From contig DNPQ01000193.1 in the NCBI GenBank assembly GCA_003501335.1, positions 1 through 5,465 on the forward strand: a DNA stretch of 5,465 bases, in the 5' to 3' direction. A program made the position numbers and the translations under genes. Every line of letters begins with the position of its first letter. Position 1 is the first letter of the stretch. This stretch comes from Bacillota bacterium (GTDB lineage Bacteria > Bacillota > UBA4882 > UBA8346). Below are positions 1 to 5,465 of this stretch, in pieces. The notes below the pieces were generated by a model that worked only from the letters and a program-made list of their open reading frames with translations, was not told the DNA's origin and ran no database searches.

Positions 1-398
1 ATGCCGGAGCGGAAGACTATGTGACCAAACCATTTGGAATGGGCGAGCTCTTGGCCCGAATTCGCGTGGCATTGCGTCGGTCCTCCAAAGAAACGGAAGA
101 ACCTGTTTTGGCTCTTGGCGATCTTTGCATTGATCGGGCCAAACGAATTGTAACCGTTGATAAATGCCCAATCAAACTGACACCTACCGAATATAATCTC
201 ATCAAAACTTTGGCTTCCAGTCCCGGGCGGGTCTTTACCAATACCCAATTATTAAAAATGATCTGGGGCCCCAATTATGAACACGAAACCCATTACTTGC
301 GGGTCTTTATCGGACAATTGCGCCGGAAAATCGAAAAGAGCCCTTCCCAACCCATTCACCTGATTACGGAACCGGGGGTAGGGTATCGATTGATGTAG
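1..398 (+). CDS. kdpE: KdpE-like response regulator, C-terminal part (5' end outside window)
   Basis: This is an OmpR/PhoB-family DNA-binding response regulator. Its 5' part lies beyond the left edge, and the frame is open from base 3. The first visible residues, AGAEDYVTKPFGMGELLARI, are the end of the receiver domain and include the conserved Lys-Pro-Phe of its last beta strand. The GTG at base 21 is an internal Val of that motif, not a start. After a short linker comes a complete winged-helix output domain, with LTPTEYNLIKTL, the recognition region WGPNYEHETHYLRVFIGQLR and the ending ITEPGVGYRLM before TAG. From memory of the family, the receiver end, the WGPN..HYLR segment and the C-terminal end closely match KdpE, which with the sensor kinase KdpD activates the Kdp high-affinity K+ ATPase operon. 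No kdpD or kdpFABC gene is in view, so the assignment rests on similarity alone. The gene converges on the copper cluster and has no evident functional link to it. Confidence 0.88.
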   Translation, partial: AGAEDYVTKPFGMGELLARIRVALRRSSKETEEPVLALGDLCIDRAKRIVTVDKCPIKLTPTEYNLIKTLASSPGRVFTNTQLLKMIWGPNYEHETHYLRVFIGQLRRKIEKSPSQPIHLITEPGVGYRLM

Positions 399-785
399 AT
401 GGCATTGAAAAGTCTTTATTGCAACAAATGTACAGATTTTGACAAAACCCGGTGACGATTTGATTACTCCTTTGAATGAAGAAATTTCCTACCTGGTTGA
501 TAACAGACCCCATACGTTTGGCGATTTATGGAGATCATGAAATATCAACCGAGTTGAAGAAAATCCCTTATAATTCCCATTTTATTGATACAGCAACGCC
601 GTGAATGTTCCAATCCCGAACATCCAATGACCAGAACCCAAAGCGAATGAAACTGCCCAAGGTCATACTTACTAAAAAAGAGACTGCCCCAAAAGTAAAC
701 GTAGGCAACTTCTTTTCGTCAAAAAACGATAGCGTATTTTTCTTACAAAGTTCAATGTTATGGATTGGAAAGCTCCATCACGGAT
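399..785. other. Intergenic region between convergent kdpE and copZ, no convincing gene
   Basis: I see no reliable gene in these 387 bases. Two short overlapping + strand frames are open. One, at 409-540, lacks an ATG and reads ...GDDLITPLNEEISYLVDN... The other, at 476-604, starts with ATG and encodes 42 residues beginning MKKFPTWLITDPIRLAIYGD. Neither has a Shine-Dalgarno sequence or a recognisable family. Bases 610-644 have a loose 7-base periodicity (units starting CCAA or similar). Bases 674-696 resemble the outer end of an IS1182-type insertion sequence. Bases 721-741 could form an A/T-rich hairpin. The mix suggests decayed, non-coding DNA collected between two convergent transcription units. 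Confidence 0.6.
721..741. terminator. Weak A/T-rich hairpin, possible bidirectional terminator
   Basis: An A-run, ACG, a four-base loop (ATAG), CGT and a T-run form a short inverted repeat, with one mismatch between the three G/C-containing pairs and the A/T arms. On the - strand it lies about 45 bases after the copZ stop and is followed by T residues. On the + strand the T-run also comes last. Its position between convergent genes suits a shared terminator. The stem has only two G-C pairs and would be unstable, so this is a tentative call. Confidence 0.2.
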
Positions 786-998
786 TTATTTGACTTCATA
801 ACCTTGATCTGCAATGGCATCTTTGATCATTGGAATATCGACTGACTGGGCATCATAATCAATCGTTACCGTTTTCGCCTTTAAATCCACTTCCACACTG
901 TTCACCCCAGCCAAATCGCCCACTGCTTTTTTGATGCTTTTTACACAATGTTCGCAAGACATTCCTTCAACATTTAATTTTGTAACCGTATTCGCCAT
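786..998 (-). CDS. copZ: CopZ-type copper chaperone (single HMA domain)
   Basis: A 70-residue cytosolic copper chaperone made of one heavy-metal-associated (HMA) domain. The metal loop is GMSCEHC at residues 12-18, with C15 and C18 as the expected Cu+ ligands. The rest fits the ferredoxin-like fold, with GVNSVEVDLKAKTVTIDYD as the second and third strands and the usual ending DQGYEVK. Length and motif match the CopZ/Atx1-like family, which hands Cu+ to CopA. It is the last gene of the - strand copper cluster, about 106 bases after the copA stop. An in-frame ATG at 1010 would add MYVE, but AAAGGA at 1011-1016 abuts that ATG with no spacing. The ATG at 998 is 12 bases from the AAAGGA and gives the normal family length, so I prefer it. 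The metal is inferred from family and context; the domain alone does not exclude other soft metals. Confidence 0.9.
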   Translation of the reverse strand: MANTVTKLNVEGMSCEHCVKSIKKAVGDLAGVNSVEVDLKAKTVTIDYDAQSVDIPMIKDAIADQGYEVK

Positions 999-1010
999 TT
1001 CAACATACAT

Positions 1011-1016
1011 TCCTTT
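1011..1016 (-). promoter_or_regulatory. Shine-Dalgarno sequence of copZ
   Basis: AAAGGA on the - strand directly precedes the ATG at 1010 with no gap and lies 12 bases before the ATG at 998. The zero spacing argues against the upstream ATG; the 12-base spacing is long but workable. This is the main evidence for choosing the start at 998. Confidence 0.5.
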
Positions 1017-1036
1017 CCAATAGTGTTATGAACTTT

Positions 1037-1065
1037 CTTATCCCGATCAATATGAATGAATCCAA
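1037..1065 (-). promoter_or_regulatory. Possible weak promoter in front of copZ
   Basis: On the - strand TTGGAT (1060-1065) and GATAAG (1037-1042) are separated by exactly 17 bases. Each matches four of six positions of the sigma-A -35 and -10 consensus. A start near 1030 would leave a leader of about 30 bases. The copA-copZ gap is long enough for a separate promoter, but a match of this quality can occur by chance. Confidence 0.22.
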
Positions 1066-1076
1066 ATTAGTCTTTA

Positions 1077-1088
1077 ACACCAAGGTGT
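1077..1088. repeat. Near-perfect palindrome ACACC-AA-GGTGT between copA and copZ
   Basis: A 5+2+5 inverted repeat lies 17 bases past the copA stop and about 11 bases upstream of the candidate copZ -35 box. The two-base loop is too tight for a good terminator hairpin and no T-run follows directly, so a protein-binding site is the likelier reading if it is functional. It does not match the CopY box (TACANNTGTA) or the usual G/C-run CsoR operator. Confidence 0.35.
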
Positions 1089-1104
1089 ATTTTGATTGAT
1101 AAAT

Positions 1105-3540
1105 TCATTTTAAATGCAACTCGGTTTTAAACCTCTTTAAACTTAAAGAATTACTTACGACCGAAACCGAACTAAAAGCCATGGCTCCTCCGGCAATGAT
1201 CGGATTCAACATTCCAAGGGCGGCGAAGGGAATGCCAATCGTGTTATAAAAGAAAGCCCAGAATAAATTCTGCTTGATTTTATTCATGGTCTGTCTCGAC
1301 AAACGGATAGCGGTAGGAATCGCCCGCAAATCGCCTCGCATCAGAGTGATGTCAGCGGCTTCCATCGCTACGTCGGTTCCGGTTCCAATGGCCATCCCGA
1401 TATCCGCTGTCGCTAAAGCCGGCGCATCATTGATACCGTCCCCCACCATGGCCACAACCTTACCGGATTTTTTTAGTTTCTCAACCTCCTCCGCTTTATG
1501 CTCCGGCAACACTTCGGCCAATACATGGGTTATCCCAACTTGCCGGGCAATAGCCCCTGCTGTTCTTTGATTATCACCGGTCAGCATATAGACTTCAATC
1601 CCTAACTTTTGTAACTCAGCGATCGCGGCAGCAGAATACTCTTTAACCACATCCGCCACAGCAATTAATGCTGCCAACTCGCCATTTACAGCCATAAACA
1701 TCACTGTCTTACCGGCATTCTCCAATTCGGTCGCAGTTACCTCAGTGGACGATATTTCAAGACCATTGCTGATCATCAGTTTACGGGTACCGATAAAAAC
1801 TTCCTCGTTTTTGATCACTGCGGCTACCCCCTGTCCGGGAATGGCGTTGAATTGATCCGGATCTGGAATATCCCCCAGCTCCCGTTGGCCATGCTTATAA
1901 ATGGCCACTCCCAAAGGATGCTCCGATTTCTTCTCCGAAATTGCCGCTAAGGGTAATAATCCGGCAGAATCCCTCTGACCCAGTGAAATGATGTCCGTCA
2001 CTTCCGGTTCTCCTTTAGTGATGGTTCCTGTCTTATCCAGGACGACTGCATTGATCTTGTAAGCTTTTTCAAGATGTTCCCCGCTTTTAATTAAGATACC
2101 GTTCTCAGCCCCTTTGCCGGTGCCGACCATAATAGCGGTCGGCGTTGCCAGCCCCAAAGCACAAGGGCATGCAATGACCAGCACCGCAACTGCGCTTACA
2201 ATCCCCATTCTTAAGTTATAACCGCCAAAAGTCCAAACCAGGAAGGTTACAGCAGCAATCCCCAACACTATCGGAACGAAAACTCCAGCGACCCTGTCGG
2301 CAATCTTTTGGATAGGCGCCTTGGAACCTTGGGCATCTTCGACCATTTTGACAATTTGCGATAGGACAGTGTCTTTACAGATTTTGGTGGCTTCAAACTT
2401 GAAAGCGCCGAATTTATTGATGGTTGCTCCAATGACGGTATCTCCGCTTTTTTTTTCCACCGGCAGGCTTTCTCCAGTTAGCATTGATTCGTCAACCGCT
2501 GAATTCCCTTCAACAATCCTGCCGTCTACCGGGATCTTTTCTCCGGGGCGGACTACAATGACCTCTCCGATCCCCACTTCCTCAATGGGGATATCCATTT
2601 CAACGCCATTTCGAATGACCTTGGCGGTTTTAGCCCGCAGCCCCATTAGTTTCTTAATAGCTTCCGAGGTCTTTCCTTTGGCCAGCGCCTCGAAATATTT
2701 ACCCAACAAAATTAAAGTAATAATGGTCGCCGACGCTTCAAAATAGAGGTCTTTCATGACGGGTCCCGTGCTGCCGGGCATCGACTTTTGAAAGAAAACA
2801 TTGTACACGCTGTATGCATAGGCTGCTGATGTTCCCATGGCAATCAATACGTCCATATTAGGACTTTTAGCGCGTAAGGCATAAAAAGCATGTTTATAAA
2901 AACGATATCCAATTACAAACTGCACTGGCGTAGCCAACAGGATTTGGAAACGCCAATCATGCAGCAATGGAATATTAATACCCAATAGCTTCAGGATCAT
3001 CCCCCCGATGAGCGGGGCGCTTAAAATTGCCGCGATAATCAATTCCAGGCGAAGCCTTTTGATCTCCTTTTCACGCTGCTCCTTTTCCCGGTCCCCGCTC
3101 AATTCCTGTTCGCTTTCGGCACCATATCCCAAAGCAACTATGGTTGTAATCAGTTCGGGGACCTTAATTTTGGCATTGTCAAATTCAATAGTGGCTTTCT
3201 CCGTAGCCAGATTGACAGCCGCTTTGGTTACCCCATCCAGTTTGCTTAGTTTTCTTTCAATTTTACTGGCGCACGCAGCACAGCTCATACCGGTGATCTT
3301 GAGCGTCACCTTATTTTGGGCAACATTTTCTTGGATTACGCTATAACCAAGTTTGGTGACTGTATTCTCAAAAATCTGCTTGGAAGCCTGCTCGCTGTTA
3401 TACTCAACGGTGGCTCTTTCAGTAGCGAAATTGACTGTAGCCCGATTGACTCCGGGAAGTTTCGTCAGACCTTTTTCGATTCTCAAGGCGCAAGCTGCAC
3501 AGGACATTCCCGCTATTTTTAGAACTTCTTTTTTCTCCAT
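1105..3540 (-). CDS. copA: Cu+-exporting P1B-type ATPase CopA with two HMA domains
   Basis: An 811-residue integral membrane pump that uses ATP to move Cu+ out of the cytosol. Two N-terminal HMA domains carry GMSCAAC at 11-17 and 84-90. Eight membrane helices are expected from about residue 165 onward. All catalytic signatures are present: TGES at 355-358 (actuator), CPC at 458-460 (transmembrane metal site), DKTGT at 502-506 with the phosphorylated D502, the SEHPLG nucleotide-binding His at 541, TGDN at 654-657 and GDGINDAP at 700-707. The YN pair at 765-766 and MAFSS at 787-791 in the last helices are the P1B-1 signature for Cu+ (or Ag+) rather than Zn or Cd. Length is typical for two-HMA CopA of Gram-positive bacteria. 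The start at 3540 is fixed by AAGGAG eight bases upstream. It lies 99 bases after the membrane cupredoxin gene and before copZ on the same strand, suggesting co-transcription. No lesion is visible. Confidence 0.97.
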   Translation of the reverse strand: MEKKEVLKIAGMSCAACALRIEKGLTKLPGVNRATVNFATERATVEYNSEQASKQIFENTVTKLGYSVIQENVAQNKVTLKITGMSCAACASKIERKLSKLDGVTKAAVNLATEKATIEFDNAKIKVPELITTIVALGYGAESEQELSGDREKEQREKEIKRLRLELIIAAILSAPLIGGMILKLLGINIPLLHDWRFQILLATPVQFVIGYRFYKHAFYALRAKSPNMDVLIAMGTSAAYAYSVYNVFFQKSMPGSTGPVMKDLYFEASATIITLILLGKYFEALAKGKTSEAIKKLMGLRAKTAKVIRNGVEMDIPIEEVGIGEVIVVRPGEKIPVDGRIVEGNSAVDESMLTGESLPVEKKSGDTVIGATINKFGAFKFEATKICKDTVLSQIVKMVEDAQGSKAPIQKIADRVAGVFVPIVLGIAAVTFLVWTFGGYNLRMGIVSAVAVLVIACPCALGLATPTAIMVGTGKGAENGILIKSGEHLEKAYKINAVVLDKTGTITKGEPEVTDIISLGQRDSAGLLPLAAISEKKSEHPLGVAIYKHGQRELGDIPDPDQFNAIPGQGVAAVIKNEEVFIGTRKLMISNGLEISSTEVTATELENAGKTVMFMAVNGELAALIAVADVVKEYSAAAIAELQKLGIEVYMLTGDNQRTAGAIARQVGITHVLAEVLPEHKAEEVEKLKKSGKVVAMVGDGINDAPALATADIGMAIGTGTDVAMEAADITLMRGDLRAIPTAIRLSRQTMNKIKQNLFWAFFYNTIGIPFAALGMLNPIIAGGAMAFSSVSVVSNSLSLKRFKTELHLK

Positions 3541-3548
3541 TGGAGTTA

Positions 3549-3554
3549 CTCCTT
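3549..3554 (-). promoter_or_regulatory. Shine-Dalgarno sequence of copA, within a small inverted repeat
   Basis: AAGGAG on the - strand lies eight bases before the copA ATG, an ideal spacing that fixes the start. Its GGAG is followed after TAA by CTCC, so SD and CTCC could pair in a four-base stem. The same CTCC could instead pair with the GGAG that overlaps the start codon. Confidence 0.8.
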
Positions 3555-3562
3555 ATATTTAA

Positions 3563-3590
3563 AGTGTGAAGAGTAAAGGCTGAAGTGTGA
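3563..3590. repeat. Degenerate 7-base tandem repeat (four units) upstream of copA
   Basis: Read on the + strand the tract divides without gaps into AGTGTGA, AGAGTAA, AGGCTGA and AGTGTGA. The first and last units are identical and the middle two match them at five of seven positions. It sits in the 99-base gap between the membrane cupredoxin gene and copA. It resembles the heptameric intergenic repeats seen in many bacterial genomes. A direct-repeat operator (two AAGTGTGAA boxes 21 bases apart, two helical turns) is an alternative reading. Confidence 0.45.
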
Positions 3591-3631
3591 AAAAAACGAC
3601 TCCAAACTTCTTCAATTTTTAAGCTACTCAT

Positions 3632-3637
3632 ATTATA
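3632..3637 (-). promoter_or_regulatory. Isolated TATAAT box upstream of copA
   Basis: A perfect -10 hexamer lies on the - strand just after the stop codon of the preceding gene. The bases 16-18 positions upstream (the GGTGGT region, coding for the Gly/Cys tail) do not resemble TTGACA, and there is no extended -10 TG. It could serve as an activator-dependent promoter for copA, but chance is equally likely in this A/T-rich gap. Confidence 0.15.
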
Positions 3638-3639
3638 GA

Positions 3640-5465
3640 TCAACCTCCGCAGCAACCACCGCCGCCAGCCGGCCGGTAAGCTTCGATCTCGTTCTTAATT
3701 GCTTTAAGGTTAATTTTACTGATATCATCTACAACCTTCACATATCCATGCAGCATACCCATTCCACATTGGAAAGTAAAATCCCGGGTTACTTGAATCG
3801 CCGGAGTTTCGACTTGTCCCTGGCTCAAGTCCAACTGACTCTGATACTCCGGAAAAACAACCAGATAATTACATGAGTCAAGTTTCTCAGTAGTAAATTT
3901 GATCTTAGCCTTTACTCCCCTTTGAAGTACAACCGCAGCCGGTGAAAATCCTTGATCATTGACCTTAATATTGACTTCCTGAACGCCATTAACGATTTTG
4001 GCAATTTGAATATCATCGGTTGGTATTCTACCACCGCGGAACTTAGTAGCGTTAGCGCTGGCCGCGCAGCAACCACCGCCTGAGTTTAGGCTACTTTGTT
4101 GGCTATTATTTGAATTATTCGCCAAATCCTGCCCGGATACCTTTGATACATCCGGGACCACTTTAATATAGCTGCTAATCATGCCCATCCAACAAGTGTA
4201 AGTAATTGTACCTCCCTCTGCAGGAGTAAACTCAACCACATTATCACCCGGGACCAATTTTTTCTGAATTTTATATTGAGGAATGGTTACCGGGTTATTA
4301 CAACCATCCAAGTCCTCGGCTTTTGCCTTTATAATCCAGCGAACCGGTATCCCTTTTTGGACCACAAAGGGTTGATACTTACCCGATTCCATCGTGGTGG
4401 TGACCACCTGGACTCCGCCTTGGATTTTGGCTACATTTCCAGTACTGCCGGATATGGGAGAAGCTGCCGCTATTGAAACTCCTGATAAACTTAAGCCCCG
4501 GCTAACCATAGTTAATCCCAGTACGATTACTAAAACCGCACTCACCTTTACCATCCGATGGGTAAATTTACTGCTCAGAAACGAACCAATGGCCCCAAAG
4601 CTAAACATCAATGGAACAGTCCCTAGACTAAACAAAAACATCGAGGTCGCTCCGGCCAAAAAACTTCCGGTTCCCAAAGCATAAAGCTGCATTGTTTGTA
4701 ACGGTCCACAGGGCATAAGTCCATTGAGTAAACCAATATAAAACGGCCCCCACCTACTGGTGTTGTTATAAATTTTATTACCGAAAAACTTCGGCATATT
4801 AATTTTAATCTTCCGCAGCCAGGGGAAGATATCCAGCATATTAATACCGATGATCACCATGAAGATTCCACCGGCAATTGCCACGATTCCCTTAGCAGTA
4901 CCTGAAAAACTGATGACAGAGCCGATAGCGCCGACGATCCCGCCTAATAGGGTATAAGAGATGACCCGGCCGGTATTATACAATAAACTAGGTCCCAATT
5001 GAGCCAATTTGGAGCGATTGGTAGTTTCTTTGCCGGCTATGGATTGGGGTGAATTGATTCCATTTGGCAGAGCCTCCGTGGATTGAAACAAATTGATCCC
5101 GCTTGGCGGGGCTTCTATCGATAGCGACAAATTGATCCCGCCGCACATCGCCACGCAGTGCAGGGAAGTTAATAAGCCAATTACAAATAACATCCCGTAT
5201 CCCACGGATTTGTCAACTTGAGGAATGAAATTAAATCCCACGGTAGACTTAATGAGAAGATACAAAGCAAAAATGATAATCCCGACGCCAATCAGTTGGT
5301 TAATGGAGTTTCCTTTTTTCCTTTCGTCGCCGGCCTTAATCATTTCGTAGCCTAGTTTGATAATTGCCGCTTCCAATTGAGCGCTCGTAACGAGGAAAGG
5401 ATCATATTCAACCGTAACCTGCGACTTAGCCAATGAAGCCTTGACTTCTTTGACGCCCTTCATTT
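3640..5465 (-). CDS. Membrane copper protein: HMA + DsbD_2/TauE-SafE-like domain + two cupredoxin-like domains (5' end outside window)
   Basis: At least 607 residues, open to the right edge. Numbering is from Met at 5463, which has only two bases before it and falls inside an HMA domain (GVKEVKASLAKSQVTVEYDP, 3-22), so the true start and any CxxC lie outside. In order: HMA remainder (1-42); a helix (54-71); a six-helix DsbD_2/sulfite-exporter-like domain (about 87-323) with LHCVAMCGG (C103, C107) and MPCGP (C252); cupredoxin-like domain 1 (about 348-437; C388, C424, M426, M428); a linker with GGGCC (462-466); cupredoxin-like domain 2 (about 491-579; C531, C566, M568, M570, H572); and a GGGGCCGG tail. 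Seven helices with the HMA domain inside would put the cupredoxins outside. Database names such as sulfite exporter TauE/SafE describe only the membrane fold; copper handling is inferred from the flanking domains and from copA and copZ downstream. Substrate direction is unknown. A 13-residue tandem repeat occupies 109-147. Confidence 0.88.
   Translation of the reverse strand, partial: MKGVKEVKASLAKSQVTVEYDPFLVTSAQLEAAIIKLGYEMIKAGDERKKGNSINQLIGVGIIIFALYLLIKSTVGFNFIPQVDKSVGYGMLFVIGLLTSLHCVAMCGGINLSLSIEAPPSGINLFQSTEALPNGINSPQSIAGKETTNRSKLAQLGPSLLYNTGRVISYTLLGGIVGAIGSVISFSGTAKGIVAIAGGIFMVIIGINMLDIFPWLRKIKINMPKFFGNKIYNNTSRWGPFYIGLLNGLMPCGPLQTMQLYALGTGSFLAGATSMFLFSLGTVPLMFSFGAIGSFLSSKFTHRMVKVSAVLVIVLGLTMVSRGLSLSGVSIAAASPISGSTGNVAKIQGGVQVVTTTMESGKYQPFVVQKGIPVRWIIKAKAEDLDGCNNPVTIPQYKIQKKLVPGDNVVEFTPAEGGTITYTCWMGMISSYIKVVPDVSKVSGQDLANNSNNSQQSSLNSGGGCCAASANATKFRGGRIPTDDIQIAKIVNGVQEVNIKVNDQGFSPAAVVLQRGVKAKIKFTTEKLDSCNYLVVFPEYQSQLDLSQGQVETPAIQVTRDFTFQCGMGMLHGYVKVVDDISKINLKAIKNEIEAYRPAGGGGCCGG
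5023..5139 (-). repeat. Three 39-base tandem repeats inside the membrane cupredoxin gene
   Basis: Three head-to-tail 39-base units (5101-5139, 5062-5100, 5023-5061) encode 13-residue repeats beginning GINLSLS, GINLFQS and GINSPQS. By hand alignment the first two units share 28 of 39 bases and the second and third 21 of 39. The unit length is a multiple of three, so the frame is kept. The repeats lie right after the LHCVAMCGG helix, in the loop before the next helix, predicted to face the cytosol. Confidence 0.75.

Noticed and set aside
768..784. Inverted repeat around GGAAAGCTCC just after copZ as a terminator
   Set aside because: The - strand stem is short with a bulge and is not followed by a T-run, so it does not meet the pattern of an intrinsic terminator.
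605..793. 62-codon + strand open frame between kdpE and copZ
   Set aside because: It has no Shine-Dalgarno, runs into the 3' end of copZ on the opposite strand, crosses the heptad tract and the IS-like sequence, and its translation is Lys/Ser-rich without any recognisable domain.
1274..1570. + strand open frame of 98 codons
   Set aside because: It lies wholly inside copA on the opposite strand, over the conserved GDGINDAP region; the translation is Ala/Ser/Pro-rich as expected for an antisense shadow.
2321..2746. + strand open frame of 141 codons
   Set aside because: Antisense to the actuator domain of copA, with a Ser/Thr/Pro-rich translation and no family signature.
3008..3346. + strand open frame of 112 codons
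   Set aside because: Antisense to the N-terminal HMA and first-helix region of copA; it looks hydrophobic only because of the complement of that region.
3419..3655. - strand open frame of 78 codons spanning the gap upstream of copA
   Set aside because: It overlaps the first 40 codons of copA in another frame and the heptad repeat tract; no ribosome binding site and no family similarity.
4276..4684. Two + strand open frames (66 and 96 codons)
   Set aside because: Both are antisense to the membrane/cupredoxin gene, which has clear domain motifs on the - strand.
5461..5463. ATG at 5463 as the start of the membrane cupredoxin gene
   Set aside because: It falls in the middle of an HMA domain, and the window ends two bases upstream, so no start signal can be seen; the gene almost certainly continues to the right.

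Overview
The window looks like chromosomal DNA from a bacterium of moderate GC content, probably Bacillota (Clostridia or a relative). The evidence is the set of families: a CopA with two GMSCAAC metal-binding domains, a free-standing CopZ chaperone, a KdpE-type regulator and AAGGAG-like ribosome binding sites. The genus cannot be named from this sequence.

Layout. The first 398 bases on the + strand are the 3' part of a KdpE-like response regulator (potassium-limitation two-component system), cut by the left edge. Bases 399-785 hold no convincing gene. This stretch lies between convergent genes and contains two short overlapping open frames, a degenerate 7-base repeat tract, a sequence resembling the tip of an insertion sequence, and an A/T-rich hairpin. 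From 786 to the right edge everything reads on the - strand. In transcription order it is a large membrane copper protein (3640-5465, cut by the right edge), then the Cu+-exporting P-type ATPase CopA (1105-3540), then the copper chaperone CopZ (786-998).

How the genes work together. The three - strand genes form a copper-handling cluster. CopZ would carry Cu+ in the cytosol, and CopA would pump it across the membrane using ATP. The first gene fuses a cytosolic HMA domain, a six-helix DsbD_2/TauE-SafE-like membrane domain and two cupredoxin-like domains predicted to lie outside the membrane. Each cupredoxin-like domain is Cys/Met-rich and is followed by a Gly-Gly-Cys-Cys segment. The likely role is copper transfer or delivery across or at the membrane, but its direction and target cannot be read from sequence. 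No copper-sensing regulator (CsoR, CopY or CueR type) is visible here. The most notable features are the fusion architecture with its duplicated His-poor cupredoxin/CC module and an internal 13-residue tandem repeat.
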